NCBI GenBank assembly: GCA_023390395.1
Contig: JAEWCY010000106.1
Span: 1-19,124, forward strand
Length of the DNA: 19,124 bases
Reading direction: 5' to 3'
DNA from: Pseudomonadota bacterium
GTDB taxonomy: Bacteria > Desulfobacterota > Desulfovibrionia > Desulfovibrionales > Desulfovibrionaceae
Shown here: piece after piece, positions 7,365-14,088 of the stretch
Position numbering within the stretch: position 1 is the stretch's first letter
Layout of the letters: each line of letters starts with the position of its first letter
Notes under the pieces: generated by a model
What the model was told of the DNA's origin: nothing
Databases searched by the model: none
What the model saw: the letters and a program-made list of their open reading frames with translations, nothing else
Translations under genes and position numbers: made by a program

Positions 7365-7883
7365 CTACGAAGCCTCCTCGCGTTCGGGCGGGCCGGCCGG
7401 CCGTCCGTCGGCCAGGCGCAGGGAAAAACGCGTCCCGAAGCCCAGGGTGTTGTCGATGTAGCGGATGCGCTCGGGAACGAAGACGTGGACCGAAACCTTG
7501 GCCAGCTTGCCGGCCGTCTCGCCCGGGGCGGTCAGCAGGTCCTTGACGAAGGGAAATTTGGCCAGGTAGGCGGCCGTGGCCGCGGCCTTGGCGGCGAGGC
7601 TCGCTACGGGGCCGGCCCGGCCCTCCATCTGCAGCCCCCGGATGTCGCGCCAGGAGGATGCCGGCGGGTGGACCGTCGCGGCGCAGGCTGGCGCGGCGGC
7701 CAGGTTGCGGCAGTGGCGCGAGGCCGGCGAGGAGAAAAAGACCAGCTCCCAGCCGTGGGGGGCGAAGTAGACGTCCGTGGCCCAGGGCGCGCCGCCCGGG
7801 CCGGGTGGGCAAGTGGCCAGGGTCATGGCCGGGACCGCGTCCAGGAGCTCCCGCGCCGCCCGGGCGAAGGCCTCAGGCTCCAT
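7365..7883 (-). CDS. YhbP-like pyridoxamine-phosphate-oxidase-fold flavoprotein
   Basis: A 172-residue protein of the FMN-binding split-barrel fold. The end of the domain reads YIDNTLGFGTRF, nearly the same as the DNTLGFG signature of E. coli YhbP (UPF0306). The earlier parts, ATDVYFAP, LVFFSSPASRHCRNL and IRGLQMEGRA, match the strands and the FMN phosphate region of this fold. Members of unknown function are common; some bind FMN or reduce flavins. The ATG at 7883 overlaps the end of ubiX by 11 bp, and there is no clear ribosome-binding site, so translation is probably coupled to ubiX. This tight link suggests a role in flavin supply for prenyl-FMN formation, which is inference. A pyridoxine role is unlikely. 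Confidence 0.75.
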   Translation of the reverse strand: MEPEAFARAARELLDAVPAMTLATCPPGPGGAPWATDVYFAPHGWELVFFSSPASRHCRNLAAAPACAATVHPPASSWRDIRGLQMEGRAGPVASLAAKAAATAAYLAKFPFVKDLLTAPGETAGKLAKVSVHVFVPERIRYIDNTLGFGTRFSLRLADGRPAGPPEREEAS

Positions 7884-8442
7884 GCCCGCCCCAGCGCCGG
7901 AAGAGCTGGTGGGGGATGTCGAACTGGTCGAGCACTTTGCCCACGGTCTGGTCCACCACGTCCATGAGGGTCTTGGGGCCGTGGTAGAAGGACGGGGCCG
8001 GCGGCAGGATGACCGCGCCCATCTCGGCCAGGGCGGTCATGTGGCGCAGGTGTCCCAGGTGCAGCGGCGTCTCGCGCGGCACCACCACGAGCTTGCGCCG
8101 CTCCTTGAGGGTCACGTCCGCGGCGCGCGACAGCAGGTTGTCGCCAAGCGACAGGGCGATCTGGGCCAGGCTCTTCATGGAGCAGGGGACCACGGCCATG
8201 CCGCATACGCGGAAGGAGCCGCTGGAGACCGGGGCGGCCAGGTCGGCGTGGTCGTGGACCACGTCGGCCAGGGCGGAGATCTCCTCTGCCGTGCGGTCGG
8301 TCTCGAGCCCGAGCGTCACGACCGCGCCCCTGGAAAGGATCAGGTGGGTCTCCACGTCCGGGACGGAACGCAGGACCTCGAGCAGGCGGACGCCGTAGAC
8401 GACGCCGCTGGCTCCGGAAATGCCGACGACAAGGCGTTTCAT
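7873..8442 (-). CDS. ubiX: Flavin prenyltransferase UbiX
   Basis: A 189-residue enzyme that attaches a dimethylallyl group to reduced FMN, making the prenyl-FMN cofactor of UbiD decarboxylases. The N-terminal GISGASG loop (8-14) binds the flavin phosphate. The central GSFRVCGMAVVPCSMKSLA block and the VVVPRETPLHLGHLRHM segment are the most conserved parts of the family; they bind the prenyl phosphate and complete the dodecamer active site. Length is normal. A GGAGGGAG box precedes the ATG. The gene lies 63 bp downstream of one ubiD-like gene, with a very strong hairpin in the gap, and overlaps the YhbP-like gene. Placement next to two UbiD-like genes supports a dedicated cofactor supply, not ubiquinone synthesis. 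Confidence 0.93.
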   Translation of the reverse strand: MKRLVVGISGASGVVYGVRLLEVLRSVPDVETHLILSRGAVVTLGLETDRTAEEISALADVVHDHADLAAPVSSGSFRVCGMAVVPCSMKSLAQIALSLGDNLLSRAADVTLKERRKLVVVPRETPLHLGHLRHMTALAEMGAVILPPAPSFYHGPKTLMDVVDQTVGKVLDQFDIPHQLFRRWGGHGA

Positions 8443-8465
8443 GGAAGCGCTCCCTCCGTTGCGTC

Positions 8466-8496
8466 CCGGCCGGGGGGCGGCGCGCCCCCCGGCCGG
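8466..8496. repeat. Very strong intercistronic hairpin between ubiD-like gene and ubiX
   Basis: A perfect 14-bp GC-only inverted repeat (8466-8479 with 8483-8496) closes on a 3-nt loop in the 63-bp gap between the two genes. No T-run follows on the minus strand, and the ribosome-binding site of ubiX lies beyond it. It is more likely an mRNA processing or stability element, or a partial attenuator, than a full terminator. Confidence 0.8.
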
Positions 8497-8505
8497 TCCT
8501 GGGTC

Positions 8506-10269
8506 TTATTCGTCCGTGTCGAAGGCGTCCTTTACGGGGAAGCCCTCGGGATATTCCACCTGGCCGGTCTGGGCGTTGTAGCGCACCACGCCCTTGTGGG
8601 GAACGCCGGCCGTGGGGCCGCCCACGGCGTCGGCGTCCACCAGCCGGGCCGTGCGGATGCCGTTGAGGAGCCAGTCGCCGGCCACGGCGCGTTCGGCGCA
8701 GGCCGTCCATTCGTCGCACCAGTCGCCCAGGCTGTAGCCGTACCACTTCCAGCGCGGGGAAACCGGCGGCAGGCCGGCCTTATCCCACAGTTCCCGGGCT
8801 TCTTCCATGATTTCCTTGGTCGGCAGGGCCACGGGCGGCATGGGGTAGTGCATGGTGGCGTCGATCATGATCTTGGCCTCCCATTCCCGGTCGCGCAGCT
8901 TGGGGGCGTGGCCGTTGGCCTGGTAGTCCTCGATCTTGACCGACTTCATGAGGTCGGTGCGGTAGGCGATGGCCCAAAGCACCTCCTCGACGTTGTTGGG
9001 GTTGATGTCCTCGTCCACGGCCACGGTGATCTTGCCGACGGACCGCATGAAGGCGCTGGCCCCGGTCAGGGCCCGCCAGACCTCGGTGCGGGGAGTGTTC
9101 TTCTCCAGTACGACCACGGTCAGGCGCGAGACGCCGATCATGGGGCCGTGCAGGGCCACGTCCTTGACCTGGCGCACGTAGAGCGTGTTTTTCAAGTGGT
9201 TGAGCATCACCGCGCTGTAGTTGAGCTGCTTGATGACGCCGGATTCCGACGGGGCCATCTGGGAGATCATGGAGGTGATGGTGGCCTTCTTGCGCCTGGT
9301 GATGGCCGTCACCTCGACGGAGTGGTTGTATTCCTCCACGCTCATGTTGCCGTAGGATTCGCCGAAAGGCGCTTCCATCTCCAGCTTGGTCGGATCGATC
9401 CAGCCTTCGATGATGATCTGGGCGTCGGCCGGGGCCCACAGCGGCACGGTCTTGCAGCGCACCTTGCGGTAGGGCGCGCCGGCCAGGCCGCCGGCCACGT
9501 CCAGGTCGTTCAAGTTTTCCGGCGTCTTCTGCGGCCCGACCACCTGGAGCGTGGGCGGCGCGCCGACGATGAGCGCCACGGGCATCTTCTCGCCGCGCTC
9601 CTTGTACTTCACCCAGTTGTTGTGCGCCCCGCCGTTGGTCTGGATGAGCCACATGGCGGTCATGCGGTCCGAGGCCTTGAGGCTGCACCGGTTCTGGCTG
9701 ATGTTCTCGATGCCCGTGTCCGGGTCGTGGGTGATCCACAGCCCGGCCGAGAAGTAGGGCGCGGCGTCCCAGCCCGGGGTGTTGTTGGGCACGGGCAGCG
9801 AGGCCAGGCCCTTGCCCTCGCCGCCCTTGAGGGCGTCGCCGGTGAGCGTCACCTCGTGGACCGGGGCTTCCTCGGACGGGATCTCCACGGCCGGGACGGG
9901 GTTTTCGAAGGCGTGCATCCATTTCTCGAAGATCTTCTGGGACAGGGCCGTCAGGCCCTCGCCCGAGTCCTCGATGCCCAGCGACGCGGCGTAGATGGCC
10001 GGGGAGCCGGCCGTGCCGCCGACCATGACGTCGCAGTCGCCCTGGTACTTGCGCCCCTTGCTGTCGGTGACGTTGGTGAAAAGAAAGGCCCGCTTGGGGT
10101 TGGTGGCAACCACCGTGCCGACGTCGCCCACGTAGCCCCAGCGGACGAAGGGGTGCAGGTGCTTGTCCTTGTTGATCTCCTGGTCGATGGTCCACAGGAG
10201 TCCGGCCTTGTCGAGCTTCGCCAGGTGGTCGTTGAGGTCGTCGTACTGGCGCGGAAATCCTTTCTGCAT
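8506..10269 (-). CDS. ubiD: UbiD-family prenyl-FMN-dependent (de)carboxylase, paralogue 1
   Basis: A 587-residue cytoplasmic enzyme that would remove (or add) CO2 on an alpha,beta-unsaturated or aromatic acid with prenyl-FMN from UbiX. The catalytic triad is visible: Arg194 in ISQNRCSLK, and Glu299 and Glu304 in EAPFGES, with the same five-residue Glu spacing as Fdc1 and UbiD. The Gly-rich VAGGLAGAPYRKVRCKT block and the IEGWIDP strand precede the Glu pair as in the family. Near the C-terminus YGYSLGDW (510-517) is shared with paralogue 2. It is longer than E. coli UbiD. The ATG at 10269 is preferred because GGGGAG lies 8 bases upstream; nine more codons are open before it. It is the second gene of the operon. 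Many substrates are known for the family and none can be assigned here. Confidence 0.9.
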   Translation of the reverse strand: MQKGFPRQYDDLNDHLAKLDKAGLLWTIDQEINKDKHLHPFVRWGYVGDVGTVVATNPKRAFLFTNVTDSKGRKYQGDCDVMVGGTAGSPAIYAASLGIEDSGEGLTALSQKIFEKWMHAFENPVPAVEIPSEEAPVHEVTLTGDALKGGEGKGLASLPVPNNTPGWDAAPYFSAGLWITHDPDTGIENISQNRCSLKASDRMTAMWLIQTNGGAHNNWVKYKERGEKMPVALIVGAPPTLQVVGPQKTPENLNDLDVAGGLAGAPYRKVRCKTVPLWAPADAQIIIEGWIDPTKLEMEAPFGESYGNMSVEEYNHSVEVTAITRRKKATITSMISQMAPSESGVIKQLNYSAVMLNHLKNTLYVRQVKDVALHGPMIGVSRLTVVVLEKNTPRTEVWRALTGASAFMRSVGKITVAVDEDINPNNVEEVLWAIAYRTDLMKSVKIEDYQANGHAPKLRDREWEAKIMIDATMHYPMPPVALPTKEIMEEARELWDKAGLPPVSPRWKWYGYSLGDWCDEWTACAERAVAGDWLLNGIRTARLVDADAVGGPTAGVPHKGVVRYNAQTGQVEYPEGFPVKDAFDTDE

Positions 10270-10392
10270 ACGGCTCTCCCCGAGGCGTCCCGGCACGGCG
10301 TGGCGGGAGTTGCGGTGAAAAGGGCGCGCCGGCCCGGGGCGGCGCGTTGGCGCGACCGGCCTGGCCCCTTGCCCTGGCGGCGCGAAAAGCGG

Positions 10393-12024
10393 TTATTTTT
10401 CGGGAAAGACGATGCCCCGGGCCGGGTCCTGAGGCTCGGCCGAGGCGCTGCGGCTCGCCGCCGAGCGCCGGCCGTTGGCCAGCCAGTCGCCGGCCGCGGC
10501 CCGGGCGGCGCAGGCGTCCCACTCCTCGGACCAGTCGCCCAGGGAATAGCCGCTCCAGGGCGATTCGGGAGAAAGCGCCGGCAGCCCCAGTTCCTCCCAG
10601 ATGCCCCGCGCCCGGTCCATGAACTCCTTTTTCGGCAGGGCCACGGGCGGGAAGTCGCCCTTGGCCGTGGCGTCCACGAGCATGGTGGCGTCCACCTCCC
10701 CGCCGGGCAGCTCCGGGCCGTGCCCCCGGCCCCGGTTGGGGATGACGTGGGTGTCGGTGCGCGGGTTGGAGCGGTAGGCCATGGCCCACAGCACGTGGTC
10801 GGTGTTCTCCGGGTCGATGTCCTCGTCGATGGCCACGCAGAACTTGCCGATGGCCGGGGTGAAGCAGGCCGCGCCCAGAAGCGCCCGCCAGACCTCCGTA
10901 TTGGGTGTGCCCTTGGCGATGGTGATAAAAAGAAACCGCCGCAGGTTGGTGAGCGGCTCGTGCATGGACACGCGGGTGACGCCCTTGATGTTGAGCGTAT
11001 TGCGCAGGTGGTCGAGGTAGAGGGGCTCGTAGGCCACCTTCTTGATCACGCTCGATTCGCTGGGAGTGATCTGGGAGAGGATGGAGGCGATGGTGTAGGT
11101 CTTGCGCCGGGTGATGGCCGTGACGGTCATGGAGAAGTTGTACTCCTCCAGGGCCATGTAGCCGTGGGATTCGCCGAAGGGGCCTTCCGGCTCCAGGCTG
11201 TCGGTGTCGATGAGGCCCTCGACCACGACCTGGGCCCGGGCCGGCACGAGCAGATCCACGGTCTTGCAGCGCACCACCTCGATGGGACGCCCGGCCAGGC
11301 CGCCGGCCACGGTCAGTTCGTCGCAGTCGAGCGGCAGCTTCTGCGGCCCGGTGAAGGCCACGACGGGCGGCGCGCCGAGGACCACCGCCGCCGGCATCTT
11401 TTCCCCCCGCGCCTTGTACTTGCGCCAGTGCACGCCGCCGCCGGCCAGGGTCGAGCGCTCCATCATCACGGCCACGCGGTCGGACGCCTTGAGGTTGCCC
11501 CGGTAGAGCCCCAGGTTCTGGACGCCGCTGTCCGGGTCGCGCGTGGCCCAGAGCCCGGCCGTGAAATAGGGCGCGGTGTCGTAGCCCGGGGTGGAGACGG
11601 GGATGGGCAGGGCGTCGAGGCCCTTGCCCTCGCCGAGGAGGTCCGCGCCGGTCAGGACCACCTCCTGGCAGGGGGCCGTGTCAACCACCTTGGGCGGGAT
11701 GGGCGCGGCCATGGCCGCGAGCCACGTCTGGCCGATCTCGGCCACGGGCTTGCCCATGCCCATGGCGTAGATCTCGGGCGTGCCGGCCAGGACGCCGATG
11801 GCCACCCGGGCTCCCGGGTAGGCGCGGCCCTTGGCGTCGGTGACGTTGGTGAACAGGAAGGCCTTGCGGGCGCTTTCCGGGATGCGGCCCCGGTACTGCC
11901 AGCGCACCAGGGGATGCATTTCCCGGTCCTTGTCGATGGGGCGGTCGATGGCATGGAGCAGGCCGGCGGCGGCGAGCTTTTCCAGGTGGGCGTCCAGGTC
12001 GTCGTATCCGGGCCGGTCGTCCAT
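10393..12024 (-). CDS. ubiD: UbiD-family prenyl-FMN-dependent (de)carboxylase, paralogue 2
   Basis: A 543-residue relative of the gene downstream and clearly alignable with it throughout. It keeps Arg175 (LGLYRGNLK) and Glu280/Glu285 (EGPFGES), so it should be active. The VAGGLAGRPIEVVRCKT block and the C-terminal GYSLGDW (492-498) are shared with paralogue 1; the last 45 residues are shorter and Ala/Ser-rich. The ATG at 12024 is chosen because a GAGG box sits just before it and the protein then aligns with the start of paralogue 1; the upstream in-frame Met at 12063 has no ribosome-binding site. It is the first gene of the operon, about 60 bp after the promoter at 12086-12117. A 123-bp gap separates it from paralogue 1. 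The two may form a mixed complex or act on successive carboxyl groups (inference). Confidence 0.9.
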   Translation of the reverse strand: MDDRPGYDDLDAHLEKLAAAGLLHAIDRPIDKDREMHPLVRWQYRGRIPESARKAFLFTNVTDAKGRAYPGARVAIGVLAGTPEIYAMGMGKPVAEIGQTWLAAMAAPIPPKVVDTAPCQEVVLTGADLLGEGKGLDALPIPVSTPGYDTAPYFTAGLWATRDPDSGVQNLGLYRGNLKASDRVAVMMERSTLAGGGVHWRKYKARGEKMPAAVVLGAPPVVAFTGPQKLPLDCDELTVAGGLAGRPIEVVRCKTVDLLVPARAQVVVEGLIDTDSLEPEGPFGESHGYMALEEYNFSMTVTAITRRKTYTIASILSQITPSESSVIKKVAYEPLYLDHLRNTLNIKGVTRVSMHEPLTNLRRFLFITIAKGTPNTEVWRALLGAACFTPAIGKFCVAIDEDIDPENTDHVLWAMAYRSNPRTDTHVIPNRGRGHGPELPGGEVDATMLVDATAKGDFPPVALPKKEFMDRARGIWEELGLPALSPESPWSGYSLGDWSEEWDACAARAAAGDWLANGRRSAASRSASAEPQDPARGIVFPEK

Positions 12025-12085
12025 GGGAACCTCGGGCGTGCTCGGGACCTGCCCGCCGGACATCCGGGACGGCGGGCGATGGCCG

Positions 12086-12117
12086 ATTATAGACACTAAC
12101 CGGATGGTGAGTGTCAA
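12086..12117 (-). promoter_or_regulatory. Promoter of the ubiD-ubiX-prpF operon with operator in a 20-bp spacer
   Basis: On the minus strand TTGACA (12112-12117) and TATAAT (12086-12091) are perfect consensus hexamers separated by 20 bp, longer than the usual 17. A near-palindrome spans the spacer and the inner part of the -35: GACACT (12092-12097) pairs with AGTGTC (12110-12115), and ACC (12099-12101) pairs with GGT (12106-12108). This gives 9 matched pairs in a 24-bp site. The start of the first ubiD-like gene lies about 60 bp downstream. The TetR protein encoded just upstream is the natural candidate to bind here. The long spacer recalls MerR-regulated promoters, but no MerR gene is in the window. 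Confidence 0.82.
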
Positions 12118-12308
12118 GAAGCGAAGGCCCGGGCCCCGCAAAGGACGACGCCCGGCCCCGCGACAGGCAAGGAATGCGGCAGGAAGCCAGCGCCGCGAGT
12201 CGGCGGAGGATCGGGCCGGGACGGGGCGAATAGCCTGCCGAGATATTTTGAGATTTTTGGAGAGTGTCGGAAAAGGCGCGGCCCGGGCGGGCGGCTCGGA
12301 GAGGGGAT

Positions 12309-12992
12309 TTAGGTCCGGGGCGGGAGCGCCAGGAAGTCTCGGACGACCTGCTCCAGCAACGTGGCCAATTCCTCCATGGAGGGCCTGGCCTGGCCCTGGA
12401 GCGATTCGTGGTCGAAGAGCAGCGGCCGGAAGGGGCGGTTGATGGCGCTGACGAAAAGCGGTCCGGCGAGCAGGAGGTGCGCCAGGGCCGGATTGACCTG
12501 CCGCAGCCGCCCGGAGGCCGCGCCGGCGGTCATGACGCGGACCGTGGCCGCGTAGACGCGGGCGTACTGGGCCACGATGGCCGGGGTCATCCGGGGCGAG
12601 CCGCCGGCCAGTTCATGGGCTACGGTCCGGGACCCCCGGTCGTCGGCGATGGAGGCCTCGGCGTGATGCCGCACGACCTCCAAAAGCCCCTCCACGGGGT
12701 CGTCGTGGCCTTCGAGCCGTTTCTCCAGCGCATCGGCGAAAGCCTTGACGTGCCGGTGGAGCACGACCTCGTAGATCTTCTCCTTGCCGCCGATGTGATA
12801 ATAGAGGGTGGCCTTGTTGACCCCGGCCCTGGCGGCGATGTCCTCCATGCGGGTCCCGGCGAAGCAGTTTTCGGCGAAAAGGGATTCGGCCGCGTCCAGG
12901 ATGTTCGCCACGGTGGGCGAGGCGTAGTCGATGACGGTGCGTCGGCCGTGGTCGAGCACGGGCGCTGCTTTCGGCGAAGGGGAGGATTTCAC
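12309..12992 (-). CDS. TetR/AcrR-family regulator, probable regulator of the ubiD operon
   Basis: A regulator of about 227 residues. The TetR helix-turn-helix domain covers about residues 27-74: ILDAAESLFAENCFAGTRMEDIAARAGVNKATLYYHIGGKEKIY. This is the standard TetR signature, ending in the YYH-x-x-K-x-x turn. The C-terminal domain is helical and lacks a recognisable ligand motif. The start is uncertain: the longest frame begins with GTG at 12992 without a clear ribosome-binding site, and a second GTG at 12959 would give 216 residues with the same DNA-binding domain. It reads in the same direction as the ubiD operon and lies about 190 bp upstream of its promoter. Its location and the palindrome at 12092-12115 suggest direct control of that operon, and possibly of itself. 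The effector may be the substrate of the pathway. Confidence 0.85.
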   Translation of the reverse strand: MKSSPSPKAAPVLDHGRRTVIDYASPTVANILDAAESLFAENCFAGTRMEDIAARAGVNKATLYYHIGGKEKIYEVVLHRHVKAFADALEKRLEGHDDPVEGLLEVVRHHAEASIADDRGSRTVAHELAGGSPRMTPAIVAQYARVYAATVRVMTAGAASGRLRQVNPALAHLLLAGPLFVSAINRPFRPLLFDHESLQGQARPSMEELATLLEQVVRDFLALPPRT

Positions 12993-13084
12993 TGGGTTTC
13001 GGGCCTGGCGGCGGCGTTTTCCGCTGCATAGGGCCCGGCCGCGCCCCTGTCAACCGCCCGGCCGGCCCGTCCGCGTCGGCGGGC

Positions 13085-13534
13085 TCAGATGCAGTAGGAC
13101 AGACCTTCGTTGCCGATCATGCTCTCTTCCCGCTCCACCAGGTCCTTGAGGGTCTTGGTGTCGTACACGCGCTCCAGGGCCTGGCGCGCCTCCTCCCACA
13201 GGCCGATGAACACGCAGCTGCCCTTGAGGCTGCAGTCGAAATGCGGCTTGTCCAGCTGGCAGTCCACGGGGTTGATGGGGCCGTCGATGAAGCGGATGAG
13301 TTCGCCCACGGTGATGTCCGTAGCCGGCCGGCTGAGGAAGAAGCCGCCTTCCTTGCCGCGCTGGGAGTCCACGAAGCCGCCCTGGCGCAACTGGTGCAGG
13401 ATCACTTCCAGGAAGCGCTTGGGAATGGCCTGGTTGGCGGCGATGTCTGCCGCCCGGACCACGCCCCGGCCCTCGTGCTTGGCCAGCTCGAACAGCGCCC
13501 GCAAGGCGTACTGGCATTTCTGCGTCACCCACAT
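13085..13534 (-). CDS. Rrf2-family transcriptional regulator with IscR-like cysteines
   Basis: A 149-residue winged-helix regulator. The N-terminus (residues 4-70) matches Rrf2/IscR/CymR proteins: YALRALFELAKHEG, then the recognition region IPKRFLEVILHQLRQGGFVDSQRGKEGGFFLSRP. Three cysteines (C92, C101, C107) sit where IscR binds its Fe-S cluster; IscR uses three Cys and one His with similar spacing, while CymR lacks them. The protein may therefore sense iron-sulfur status, oxygen or nitric oxide. A GAGGAG box precedes the ATG. The gene lies 13 bp after the MOSC gene, so the two share an mRNA. Sulfur amino acid genes follow on the other side of the MOSC gene, which makes them possible targets, but no operator is established. 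Confidence 0.88.
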   Translation of the reverse strand: MWVTQKCQYALRALFELAKHEGRGVVRAADIAANQAIPKRFLEVILHQLRQGGFVDSQRGKEGGFFLSRPATDITVGELIRFIDGPINPVDCQLDKPHFDCSLKGSCVFIGLWEEARQALERVYDTKTLKDLVEREESMIGNEGLSYCI

Positions 13535-13547
13535 GGAAAGGCGCTCC

Positions 13548-13979
13548 TCAGGCCCGGGCCACGGCGTCGCCGGGCCGCACGGTCCCGCCGGCCAGCACCC
13601 GGGCGAAGATCCCCTCCTTGGGCATGACGCACGAGCCCACGGCCCGCATGATGGCGCAGCCCGACCCGTGGCATTCCTTGCCGATCTGGGTGACCTCGAG
13701 CACGGCGCTCTCGCCCACGCTGATGCGGTCGCCCGGGGCGAGCCCCAGATCGTTGAGGCCGGCCACGGTCAGGTTCTCGGCGAAATCCCCGGGAATGATG
13801 GAGGGCAGCTTTTCCTGCATGCGCCGCACGCCTTCCAGGGCGAGCAGGCTGACCTGCCGGCCGGAGCCGGCGTGGGCGTCGCCCTCGGCCCCGAAATCCG
13901 CCTGCAGGGTCATGGATTCCACCGCGATCTTCTTCTCGCCCTTGCGCTTGCTGACGCATACGGCATGCACCACGGCCAT
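13548..13979 (-). CDS. MOSC-domain protein
   Basis: A 143-residue stand-alone MOSC domain, the fold of the C-terminus of molybdenum cofactor sulfurase. Family members bind molybdenum cofactor or transfer sulfur. The visible family features are GAEGDAHAG near residues 30-38, VSLLALEG (43-50), PGDFAENLTVAG (63-74), LAPGDRISVGE and IGKECHGSG with Cys103, followed by Cys108 and Cys117. The conserved cysteine in the family carries the persulfide or binds the cofactor. AAGGAGG lies just before the ATG. Its partner could be any Moco enzyme, including the formate dehydrogenase in this window, although the two loci are 10 kb apart. The A/T-rich 60 bp upstream (about 13985-14048) should contain its promoter; I see no clear hexamer pair. 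Confidence 0.85.
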   Translation of the reverse strand: MAVVHAVCVSKRKGEKKIAVESMTLQADFGAEGDAHAGSGRQVSLLALEGVRRMQEKLPSIIPGDFAENLTVAGLNDLGLAPGDRISVGESAVLEVTQIGKECHGSGCAIMRAVGSCVMPKEGIFARVLAGGTVRPGDAVARA

Positions 13980-14048
13980 GACTGCCTCCTTGGAAACCGT
14001 CCGGGAACATTATTAACCATAAATACGATCGGACAGATGAAATATTAA

Positions 14049-14088
14049 GGGCCGGCCGGGACGGTGTCAAGGCGGGCCGGCCGGCCCG
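14049..14088 (-). terminator. Intrinsic terminator overlapping the end of the second PLP gene
   Basis: Two 11-bp complementary GC-only arms (GGGCCGGCCGG and CCGGCCGGCCC) flank the stop codon at 14067-14069. On the minus strand the stem is followed by TTAATATTT. One arm lies inside the last codons (Gly-Pro-Ala-Gly-Pro) of the coding region. Coordinates are approximate by one base. Confidence 0.65.

Noticed and set aside
7777..12099. Plus-strand open frame of 1440 codons, which could be taken as a giant protein
   Set aside because: It is antisense to the end of the YhbP-like gene, ubiX and both ubiD-like genes. Its His/Asp/Gly/Val-rich composition is the usual mirror of GC-rich codons, and its apparent repeats come from the two UbiD paralogues.
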